Below are positions 7,868 through 14,802 of a DNA stretch of 16,609 nucleotides, in pieces. The DNA is from Deltaproteobacteria bacterium (GTDB taxonomy: Bacteria; Myxococcota_A; UBA796), in the NCBI GenBank assembly GCA_002707085.1, contig PALY01000043.1:18711-35319 (forward strand). Direction: 5' to 3'. The translations under genes were made by a program, and so were the position numbers. The notes under the pieces are model-generated. The model saw nothing but the letters and a program-made list of their open reading frames with translations, ran no database searches and had not been told where the DNA came from. Each line of letters starts with the position of its first letter. The first letter of the stretch is position 1.

Positions 7868-10518
7868 ATATCGCCCTCGCTTTGTCCTTTCTGGGTACTC
7901 CTGTGTGGGCCCAGGAGACACCTGTGCCAGTGGCAGACGCACCTGTGTCAGCGGCAGACGCACCTGTGCCAGTGGCAGACGCACCCGAACCTGCTGTGGT
8001 GGAAACCGTCGCACCGGTTCCATTGGAACTCCGCGGAAAAATCACAGAAATACAAATTCAAGGTCTTCGGCGAGTGGAGGAAGCTGCGCTCATGGCGTCC
8101 ATCGGTCTGCGGACGGGTGAACTCATCGCGGGCTGGAAGGTTCAACGGGATCTGATTTCGATTTACCAGACCGGCTTTGTAGAAGATGTGAAAGTCGATG
8201 TGTCTCCTGCTGAAAACCAAGAAGTCAGCGGTGATATTCCTCCTGTGGTGGTCACGTTCATCATTGATGAGAAACCAGCCATTCGTGAAGTGACGATTAG
8301 CGGCAATAAGAAGATTGACGAAGATTCAATTCGGGAAGTGATCGACATCCCCACCTTCGCTGTTTTGAATCAATCGGAAATCAAAGACAACATCGCCCGA
8401 ATCCGAGAAAAATACCTTGAAAAAGGTTTCTATTTGGCGGAGATAGAACCCAAGGTTCATGTGGTCGCGGATGACATTGTCGAACTTGAGTTCGCGATAA
8501 AAGAACACAAGAAAGTTCGGGTGCAGCGCATCGATATTGTCGGCAATGAGAAGATCCCGGACCATAAGATCCGCAAGTTCATGCAGACCAAGCAGGCGGG
8601 CATCGTACCGTGGTTGACCAACTCCGGTGTATTCAATGAAGCCATTTTAGAGGCCGACACTCAGATTGTTCGTACGGTGTTTCTGGAAGAGGGCTTTGTC
8701 GACGTGAAAATCGAGCCGCCGACAACGTATTTGTCGCCGGACAAACGATTCATCTATGCAACGATTCATGTGACTGAAGGTCCCCAATATACGCTGGGTC
8801 GTATATCGGTGGCGGGTGACTTCACTCCGGAAGAAGGTTTGACGAAAGATGCGGTTCGCCAAATTATTGCCGGTGAAACCGCCAAGAATGTTCGTCTTCG
8901 CTACACCAAAGCAAGAAAGAAAGAACAGCGCCGTCTCGATGATGAAAATGCCACGGCTGCTGCGGGGTGGGAGACTCCTAAGCGGAAATCCTGGCTGGAT
9001 TTTACCCCCAATCCACCCATGGAAACGGGTGAGACTTTCAAGCTTACGACCATGCAGATCGCCATGCAGCAGATTGCTGATTTGTACGGCGACGAAGGCT
9101 ATGCTTTCACCAACGTGGTTCCGCAAACAGATCCGCACCCAGAAGAAGGGGTGGTGGATATTCGGTTCGACATTGGGAAGGGCGAGAAGGTGTGGATCGG
9201 AAAGATCGACATCACAGGTAACGACCCCACTTTCGATAAGGTTGTACGACGAGAAATCCCTCTGAATGAGGGAGAGCTGTACTCCACATCGAAACTCAAT
9301 GAAGCACGCGCTCGCTTGCAGCGTCTGGGCTTTTTTGAAGAGGTCAATATTTCCACACCGCGAGGTTCAGACGACAAGACTTTGGACATGAAGGTGGATG
9401 TGGTCGAACAGCCAACGGGGAGCTTCTCGGTGGGCGCTGGGTTCTCGAACCTTGAAAACTTTGTTTTCACGGCGAACATCTCAAAGAACAACTTCTTGGG
9501 GCTGGGCTACATCATGAGTTCAGCGGCCAATGTGAGTTCAAAGCGCCAACAGGGCAACTTCCAGATATTCGATCCTTACTTTTTGGACTCTCGTTGGACT
9601 TTGCGCCTTGATGCGTACTCCATCTCTCGGCAGTTCATTGAAGACGAGTATCAGCGGGGTGGTTCATTCGCGATTGGTCGGTACTTAGACGCACGTGATG
9701 ACACACGGCTTGAAGTGATCTACACCATCGAGGATACGGGACTCACCAGTATCGATCCGTACAAGGCGCTGTTGTTCGGTGGCCAAATGTACAAGAACGG
9801 GCTTGCCAGTTCCGGTGGGTTGGCACTTAATGTGGACAAACGAAACAACCGAATCAACGCCACTAAGGGTGTGTTTGGGTCATTGAGTTCCACGTTGACG
9901 GGTGGTTGGCGTGTCGATGACGAACACGAGTTCAGCATGTTCGGTGGCGACTTCAACTTTTATGAACTGAAGGCCAATGTCCGTACTTATTACCCTCTGG
10001 TGAAGTCGGAAGCATTGGTGTTCAAGTACAACGGAACACTCGGTCATTTGGGTTCTACGGATGGCCGTATGATTCCGTATATTCACCGGTATCGGGCGGG
10101 CGGTATCAATTCCGTTCGTGGGTATGACTGGTATTCCTTGGGTCCATCCATTCGTGCGACGGGGTATCGCCAAGGCCAGCAAAGCACCTATTGGGTGGGT
10201 TCGGACGATCCGACCGCACCCGATGACCGTCTGGTGATTGGTGGTACAGAAACCTGGATCAATAACTTTGAGATTGAGGCTCCCATTGTAAAGGCCGCAG
10301 GTATCTCAACAGTGGTGTTCTTTGATGCAGGAAATGCATTTGGAGATCCTTGGGGAGAAGGAACCATTTCTCCACTCGGTCTTCGTACGGCTTACGGATT
10401 TGGATTGCGATGGTTCTCGCCGATGGGGCCACTGCGTTTTGAGTGGGGTATCCCAATCAACCCGCGCGAGGATGAACGCCAAGTTGTCTTTGACTTTTCG
10501 ATGGGTTCGCTGTTCTGA
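7855..10518 (+). CDS. bamA: Outer-membrane protein assembly factor BamA
   Basis: 887 residues, the outer-membrane insertase that folds beta-barrel proteins. Signal peptide 1-19 (cleavage after VWA), then an Ala/Pro/Val repeat linker to about residue 55. Five POTRA domains follow, roughly 60-139, 142-218, 221-308, 311-443 and 445-518, each starting with an 'I-x-G-N/D' type strand (ITEIQIQG, VTISGNKKI, IDIVGNEKI, ISVAGD, IDITGN). The 16-strand barrel occupies 519-887, with the hallmark VRGY at 754-757 and a terminal Phe. POTRA4 is about 50 residues longer than usual because of a charged insert (about 341-391). It overlaps lolD by 13 nt and has a strong GAGGAAA at 7844-7850 inside lolD. It sits with skp and lpxD, the usual outer-membrane biogenesis neighbourhood. 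Confidence 0.96.
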   Translation: MFGLNIALALSFLGTPVWAQETPVPVADAPVSAADAPVPVADAPEPAVVETVAPVPLELRGKITEIQIQGLRRVEEAALMASIGLRTGELIAGWKVQRDLISIYQTGFVEDVKVDVSPAENQEVSGDIPPVVVTFIIDEKPAIREVTISGNKKIDEDSIREVIDIPTFAVLNQSEIKDNIARIREKYLEKGFYLAEIEPKVHVVADDIVELEFAIKEHKKVRVQRIDIVGNEKIPDHKIRKFMQTKQAGIVPWLTNSGVFNEAILEADTQIVRTVFLEEGFVDVKIEPPTTYLSPDKRFIYATIHVTEGPQYTLGRISVAGDFTPEEGLTKDAVRQIIAGETAKNVRLRYTKARKKEQRRLDDENATAAAGWETPKRKSWLDFTPNPPMETGETFKLTTMQIAMQQIADLYGDEGYAFTNVVPQTDPHPEEGVVDIRFDIGKGEKVWIGKIDITGNDPTFDKVVRREIPLNEGELYSTSKLNEARARLQRLGFFEEVNISTPRGSDDKTLDMKVDVVEQPTGSFSVGAGFSNLENFVFTANISKNNFLGLGYIMSSAANVSSKRQQGNFQIFDPYFLDSRWTLRLDAYSISRQFIEDEYQRGGSFAIGRYLDARDDTRLEVIYTIEDTGLTSIDPYKALLFGGQMYKNGLASSGGLALNVDKRNNRINATKGVFGSLSSTLTGGWRVDDEHEFSMFGGDFNFYELKANVRTYYPLVKSEALVFKYNGTLGHLGSTDGRMIPYIHRYRAGGINSVRGYDWYSLGPSIRATGYRQGQQSTYWVGSDDPTAPDDRLVIGGTETWINNFEIEAPIVKAAGISTVVFFDAGNAFGDPWGEGTISPLGLRTAYGFGLRWFSPMGPLRFEWGIPINPREDERQVVFDFSMGSLF
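7921..7983 (+). repeat. Three tandem 21-bp repeats in bamA
   Basis: Three head-to-tail 21-bp units at 7921-7941, 7942-7962 and 7963-7983 encode PVPVADA, PVSAADA and PVPVADA. Copies 1 and 3 are identical and copy 2 differs at two bases. They lie right after the signal peptide in a probable flexible linker ahead of POTRA1. Recent slippage or duplication is likely. Confidence 0.92.
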
Positions 10519-10562
10519 CATCAATCAGCTACAGGCCACATCACGCCCAATGGAGGTTTCTC
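10519..10562 (+). promoter_or_regulatory. bamA-skp spacer with strong ribosome binding site
   Basis: A 44-bp gap holds GGAGG at 10552-10556, six bases before the skp ATG at 10563. No clear terminator hairpin or promoter is seen, so skp is probably cotranscribed with bamA but translated independently. Confidence 0.7.
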
Positions 10563-11063
10563 ATGTTTATTCGTACTCTTGTTCTTGCTGCTCTCGTGAG
10601 TGTGCAAACCGCCATTGCCGGCGGAATCGCCGTTGTTGATTTCAACAAAGCAGGCTCCTTGGTCAAGGAAGGCAATCGTATTCAATCTGAACTTCGTGTT
10701 CTTCAAACCGAGCGAGAAACACGCATAAAGGAGATGGAGACACAGATAATGAGCATGCGTGCTGATTATGAAAAGCAGGCCATGATTCTGAGCGAAGACA
10801 CGCGCAAGCAGAAAGAAGCTGAGATCATGCAGGCCACACAGCAGTACCAACAAGCGGTTGTTACCGCTCAACAAGAGATGGCTTCTGCTTACGAAAGCAA
10901 GGCGAGCAAGCTCTTTGAGAAGATGAAAGTGGTCTGCGAGCAGATTGGTAAAGAAAAGGGCTACGACCTGATTCTTGAGACCTCGCAGGGAGGCGTCGTT
11001 TATTCAGGTTCTGCTGAAGACATCACATCAGAGCTTGTGACGCGCTTCGACGCAGGGAGCTGA
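10563..11063 (+). CDS. skp: OmpH/Skp family periplasmic chaperone
   Basis: 166 residues. Skp-type chaperones are trimers with long helical tentacles that keep outer-membrane proteins soluble on the way to BamA. A signal peptide covers 1-19 (cleavage after AIA). The mature start GGIAVVDFNKAG matches the family's first beta strand, followed by a long charged helical coiled-coil region (about 40-135, rich in Glu, Lys, Gln and Arg) and a closing GYDLILETSQGGVVYSG strand pair, the typical OmpH C-terminal end. Length is normal. It follows bamA and precedes lpxD, the standard order in many Gram-negatives. The strong GGAGG suggests high expression. Confidence 0.93.
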   Translation: MFIRTLVLAALVSVQTAIAGGIAVVDFNKAGSLVKEGNRIQSELRVLQTERETRIKEMETQIMSMRADYEKQAMILSEDTRKQKEAEIMQATQQYQQAVVTAQQEMASAYESKASKLFEKMKVVCEQIGKEKGYDLILETSQGGVVYSGSAEDITSELVTRFDAGS

Positions 11064-11066
11064 ACG

Positions 11067-12098
11067 TTGGCCGGCCCATTTACGGTCGGTGAGCTTGCGG
11101 TAGCGCTCGGTGGTGAAGTCCGCGGTAATGCGGACTTGCTACTTACAGCGGTGCAGCCTTTGGCGACGGCGGGTCCATCTGCGATCAGTTTTTTGTCCAA
11201 TCGAAAGTATCGTCGTGTTGCGGAGTCATCGGAAGCTGGGTGTCTCTTGGTGGCGCCAGATGTGGATGTGTCGGGCGAACGAACCATGATTGTCTGTGAC
11301 GACCCCTATGTGGGTTTCGCTGAAACAATGGCACTGTTTCATCCGTATACACCACCAAAACCAGGAGTAGATCCACGGGCATTTGTGGACCCCAGTGCGT
11401 GTGTTGAAGGCGCTCGAATCGAGGCTTTTGCTTGGATTGGACCGGGTTCTAAGATTGGTTTTGGCACATGGGTGGAGTCCGGTGCCGTTGTGGGGGCCGG
11501 CTCGATTGTGGGAAACAATTGTCGTCTCATGCCCAATTCAGTGGTCATGGACGGCTGCCTCTTGGGCGATAGGGTTTGGCTGAACCCGGGGGCAGTTATT
11601 GGCGGTGAAGGGTTTGGATTTGCCCCAGGCCCTCAGGGGCACACCAAGATTCCACAGGCTGGAGGCGTACAGATCGGGAATGACGTCGAAGTGGGTTCCA
11701 ATAGCTGTGTGGACCGAGGTGCCATGGAATCTACTCAGGTTCGCGATGGTGCCAAGCTAGACAACTTTGTGCAGGTGGGCCATGCTGCTGACATCGGAGA
11801 GCATGCCTTGATGGTTGCCTATTCAGGGGTAGCGGGAAGCACCAAGTTGGGGAAAGGGGTCGTATTGGCTGCCAAGACCGCTGTATTGGGCCATTTGCAG
11901 ATTGGTGATGGGGTGCAGGTGGGTGTGGCGAGTGTCGTCTCTAAAGACCAGCCATCTGGAGCCAAAGTGACAGGTGTACCCGCAATCGAACATCGACGTT
12001 GGTTGCGGTCGGCGACTGCTTTTTCCGACATTCCCGAGTTGCTCACCCGTATTCGAGAAATGGAACAACGGATCGCAGACTTAGAGGCCAAGAAATGA
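11067..12098 (+). CDS. lpxD: UDP-3-O-acylglucosamine N-acyltransferase LpxD
   Basis: 343 residues; adds the second hydroxyacyl chain, from acyl-ACP, to UDP-3-O-acylglucosamine in lipid A synthesis. The N-terminal uridine-binding domain (FTVGELAVALGGEVRG..., with ISFLSNRKY near 40-48) is followed by a left-handed beta helix of hexapeptide repeats (about 105-290, e.g. IGPGSKIG, VGAGSIVG) and a C-terminal helix. The catalytic histidine falls at H239 (VQVGHA) and a second conserved histidine at H276 (VLGHLQIG), the same numbers as in E. coli LpxD. The start is TTG 11067, three bases after the skp stop, with AGGGAG seven bases upstream; it puts the N-terminus exactly where the family begins. Its presence shows a lipid A-bearing outer membrane. 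Confidence 0.95.
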   Translation: MAGPFTVGELAVALGGEVRGNADLLLTAVQPLATAGPSAISFLSNRKYRRVAESSEAGCLLVAPDVDVSGERTMIVCDDPYVGFAETMALFHPYTPPKPGVDPRAFVDPSACVEGARIEAFAWIGPGSKIGFGTWVESGAVVGAGSIVGNNCRLMPNSVVMDGCLLGDRVWLNPGAVIGGEGFGFAPGPQGHTKIPQAGGVQIGNDVEVGSNSCVDRGAMESTQVRDGAKLDNFVQVGHAADIGEHALMVAYSGVAGSTKLGKGVVLAAKTAVLGHLQIGDGVQVGVASVVSKDQPSGAKVTGVPAIEHRRWLRSATAFSDIPELLTRIREMEQRIADLEAKK

Positions 12099-12526
12099 TC
12101 GATATAGAAAAGATATTGGAGCTGCTACCTCACCGATACCCATTCCTAATGATTGACCGTGTGGTTGAGTTGAGTCCGGGAGAACGTGCGGTGGCCATCA
12201 AATGTGTGAGTATCAATGAACCCCACTTTCAGGGTCATTTTCCGGAACAGCCCATCATGCCTGGGGTTCTGCTTTGTGAAGCATTTGCGCAGACTGCTGG
12301 TATCGTGGCCTTGTCCGCGAACGAGGAAATTGCGGGTAAGGCTGTCTATTTGCTGGGCTTGGATAAAGTGCGATTTCGCAAACCTGTCAGGCCTGGGGAT
12401 CAAGTCCGAATCACAGCTGAAAAGGAAACCGAAGCGCGAGGAATATGGAAGTTTCGCTGTGTTGCAGAGGTTGATGGTGTGAAGGTAGCGGACGGCGGAC
12501 TCATGGCAACGGTGGCAGATCGGTAA
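12095..12526 (+). CDS. fabZ: 3-hydroxyacyl-ACP dehydratase FabZ
   Basis: 143 residues, a hot-dog-fold dehydratase making trans-2-enoyl-ACP in fatty-acid elongation; it competes with LpxD and LpxA for hydroxyacyl-ACP. The start at ATG 12095 gives the family N-terminus IEKILELLPHRYPFLMIDR and overlaps the lpxD stop by 4 nt (ATGA), with GAGG at 12084-12087. A longer in-frame reading from 11999 would lie inside lpxD and is rejected. Active-site residues are H48 in GHFPEQPIMPG and E62 in LLCEAFAQ. Length is normal. It ends the envelope run: what follows is a kinase gene, not lpxA. Confidence 0.96.
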   Translation: MIDIEKILELLPHRYPFLMIDRVVELSPGERAVAIKCVSINEPHFQGHFPEQPIMPGVLLCEAFAQTAGIVALSANEEIAGKAVYLLGLDKVRFRKPVRPGDQVRITAEKETEARGIWKFRCVAEVDGVKVADGGLMATVADR

Positions 12527-12601
12527 GTGGAGTTGTTTGAGTAGTAGATCATAGGGTCCAGTTCCCGGTAGGATGTGACAGTACGAACGATGTGAGGAAT
12601 T
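12527..12601 (+). other. 75-bp spacer between fabZ and the membrane kinase
   Basis: This is the largest same-strand gap after lysS. No hairpin plus U run and no convincing sigma-70 promoter is visible. GAGGAA at 12594-12599 lies close to the GTG start of the kinase. The gap may separate two transcription units, but the sequence does not decide. Confidence 0.4.
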
Positions 12602-14020
12602 GTGACCAAGGATGGCCGTCCAGACCAGGGGGCTGAGAATCCCGAGAACGCGCGGGGGATGCGCAGTCCTGTGCTTGTTCCTGGCACGCTCATTGGCGGT
12701 AAGTTTCGCATCCAGAACCGCATTGCACGAGGTGGGCAAGCATCGGTGTATTTGGCACACCAAGAACCGTTGAATCGACCTGTGGCGCTGAAGATTTTAT
12801 CGCCACCAAGTCATGAGGCCACCCACGAAGAAAGAGAAGCCTTTGAACAACGTTTTTTGTTGGAAGCTCGCACTTTGGCCAGTTTGGATCACCCCAACAT
12901 TGTGACCATATTTGATTATGGTGAAACGGACGATGGCCGGTACTATTTGGCGATGGAGTACATCTCCGGTGGTCGTTTCCTCGATCTCTTGAAGTCGGGG
13001 CCTTTGGAAACAAGTCGTGCGGTGTATTTGGTCATGCAGGTGGCACAAGCACTTCGGTATTCACATAAGCGGGGTGTGGTTCATCGAGACGTGAAGAACT
13101 CCAATGTGTTGGTTCGTCAGCTTGATTCGGGAGAGGAGCAGGCAAAGGTTGTGGACTTTGGTCTTGTAAAACTCTCTCGGATGGATTCCAGCATTACGCA
13201 GACGGGTATGATTTTGGGGTCGCCACACTTTATGGCACCTGAACAAGCAACGGGCCAGGGTGTAGACCATCGAGCAGATATTTACGCTACAGGGGTGCTT
13301 TTGTACTGTGGGTTGACTGGGAAATACCCATTTGACGGACCTCATGCGACGGCAATCATTACCTCTCACGTCACCCGTGATGTGCCGACATTTGCATCTC
13401 TTGTACCCGATCTCGTTGTGCCTGACGGTCTTGAGTCGATCGTTCGACATTGTCTTGAGAAGAAGCCATCTCGTCGATATCCGAGCATGGATGCATTGAT
13501 TGCGGACTTGGCTCCGTATCATTTGGGTACTGCATCGGAGGGATTGTCCGGTGAGTTTCATACGCTCACTGCGGGCCATATGGTAGTTCCAAAGCGGGAT
13601 TGGACCACTGTAGCTGCGGCTGTCATCGCAGGAGGTATTATTGCCGCATTGTTGGGCATGTTGTTGCTCACACTGTTTGTGGGTTGGACCATGCAAGAGA
13701 AAGAAGTAGAACGCATGACGCCAACAGTTGAAGCGCCCCAATCGCCCCCTCCTGTGCAGATCGCACAGCCAGCTGTGCCGGAGGTTGAACCTCCACCCGC
13801 CAAGAGAAAAGTGGCACCCACACCCAAGCCAGAAGTGGTGTCCCCTGCACCGAAAAGAGTCAAGGCGGCTCCTGTGCCCAAGGCCAAGGCCCCCGCTCCA
13901 GTGGAAGAAATCCGCACGGAACCACCACCAGCGCGAAAACCACCTGCTGTAAAGAAGGCCGATTCGTGGGATGATGTGCGTCCGTTGGATGAAACACCCG
14001 ATCCTTGGGCCACAGATTAA
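12602..14020 (+). CDS. Membrane Hanks-type Ser/Thr kinase with Pro/Lys-rich extracytoplasmic tail
   Basis: 472 residues from GTG 12602, the first start after an in-frame stop; ATG 12659 (residue 20) is an alternative that keeps the whole kinase domain. Kinase landmarks: glycine loop ARGGQASV 42-49 (first and third canonical glycines replaced by Ala), K64 in VALKIL, E88, catalytic HRDVKNSN 161-168 (D163), DFG 185-187, APE 212-214. A single transmembrane helix spans about 335-361. The remaining 110 residues are rich in Pro, Lys and Ala with PxP repeats, like a TonB periplasm-spanning linker, and end in a distinct acidic and Trp-containing segment (WDDVRPLDETPDPW, near 457-470). No PASTA or other sensor domain is present. 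It is the first gene of a tight three-gene cassette; its TAA overlaps the next ATG by one base. Substrate and signal are unknown. Confidence 0.9.
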   Translation: MTKDGRPDQGAENPENARGMRSPVLVPGTLIGGKFRIQNRIARGGQASVYLAHQEPLNRPVALKILSPPSHEATHEEREAFEQRFLLEARTLASLDHPNIVTIFDYGETDDGRYYLAMEYISGGRFLDLLKSGPLETSRAVYLVMQVAQALRYSHKRGVVHRDVKNSNVLVRQLDSGEEQAKVVDFGLVKLSRMDSSITQTGMILGSPHFMAPEQATGQGVDHRADIYATGVLLYCGLTGKYPFDGPHATAIITSHVTRDVPTFASLVPDLVVPDGLESIVRHCLEKKPSRRYPSMDALIADLAPYHLGTASEGLSGEFHTLTAGHMVVPKRDWTTVAAAVIAGGIIAALLGMLLLTLFVGWTMQEKEVERMTPTVEAPQSPPPVQIAQPAVPEVEPPPAKRKVAPTPKPEVVSPAPKRVKAAPVPKAKAPAPVEEIRTEPPPARKPPAVKKADSWDDVRPLDETPDPWATD

Positions 14021-14802
14021 TGATTCGAGCGCTGCTCTTTGCCTTTATTTTTTTCGCCCCGCCTGCTTTTGCGCAGTCGCAGGGATCTGAGGCGGACCAG
14101 CAGGCGCGGGTTTTGTACAAGAATGGTACTGATCTCTTTGATGAAGGTCGGTACGCAGACGCCATAGCCGCATGGGAGATGGCCTATGTTTTGAGTCCGC
14201 GGCCACTTTTGTTGGTGAATATGGCTTCGGCTTTTGAGCGACTTGGCGACAATGTGGCGGCTTTGGATAAATTGTATCGATACAAGGCCTTTGCTCCGCC
14301 CGATGAACGGTCTACGATTGAGCGGCGGATCCGAAGTTTAGAGGCCCGTATGGATGAAGACCGGGCCATAGAAGAAGCGCGAGCAGCGGCTTCAGTGCAG
14401 CCTGAGTATCGACCCAGCACGGTGACCAAACCGGCTCCTGAACCGATACAGTCTCGGCCCGAACCCAGACAGGTTTGGACGGTCGGGACAGGGCCGGTTG
14501 TGATGTATTCGTTGGCCGGTGCAGGAGCAGTCTTGGGTACAGTGTTTGCCTTTAGGGCCGATGCAGCACGCAAAGAAGCTGCTGAATTGTGCAGCGCCGA
14601 TGATGCCGTGTTTTGTCCAAGTTCAGCAGGAAGGTCGCTTGCGATCGACAACAATAGTTCAGTGATTGCAGACAGTGGTTTTGGGTTGGCTGGTGCAGCG
14701 ATGGTTGCAGGTACAGTTTGGATGTTTGCTAAAAACGGACGTCAGACTGGAGCTCGGCTGGCTCCTGTTGGGCATGGTCTTGGCATCCAGGGGGCATTTT
14801 AA
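14020..14802 (+). CDS. Exported TPR-repeat protein with two C-terminal hydrophobic segments
   Basis: 260 residues from ATG 14020, which shares a base with the kinase stop (TAATG); an in-frame ATG at 14005 would put five extra residues before the signal peptide. Residues 1-18 form a signal peptide (cleavage after AFA). Residues 27-94 look like two TPR units (LYKNGTDLFDEGRYADAIAA, then LLVNMASAFERLGDNVAALD), followed by a helical and Pro-rich linker to about 150. Two hydrophobic helices follow at about 158-178 and 219-236, separated by a loop with C191 and C199. The end, GLGIQGAF, resembles C-termini seen in myxobacterial TPR proteins of similar layout. TPRs bind peptides or proteins, so it may bridge the kinase and the binding protein; that is inference. 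I recognise no named family. Confidence 0.82.
   Translation: MIRALLFAFIFFAPPAFAQSQGSEADQQARVLYKNGTDLFDEGRYADAIAAWEMAYVLSPRPLLLVNMASAFERLGDNVAALDKLYRYKAFAPPDERSTIERRIRSLEARMDEDRAIEEARAAASVQPEYRPSTVTKPAPEPIQSRPEPRQVWTVGTGPVVMYSLAGAGAVLGTVFAFRADAARKEAAELCSADDAVFCPSSAGRSLAIDNNSSVIADSGFGLAGAAMVAGTVWMFAKNGRQTGARLAPVGHGLGIQGAF

Noticed and set aside
7921..7983. Short CRISPR-like array
   Set aside because: The 21-bp units are contiguous without spacers, keep the bamA reading frame and encode a linker.
11999..12094. Longer N-terminus for FabZ
   Set aside because: The added 32 residues are lpxD read in another frame and do not look like FabZ; ATG 12095 matches the family start.
12527..12601. Rho-independent terminator after fabZ
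   Set aside because: No stable hairpin followed by a T run was found in the gap.
12146..12763. 205-residue open frame on the - strand across fabZ and the kinase start
   Set aside because: Antisense to the FabZ active site and without a plausible domain.
13061..13741. 226-residue open frame on the - strand inside the membrane kinase
   Set aside because: It is antisense to conserved kinase motifs, has a Cys/His/Arg-rich low-quality composition and no recognisable domain.
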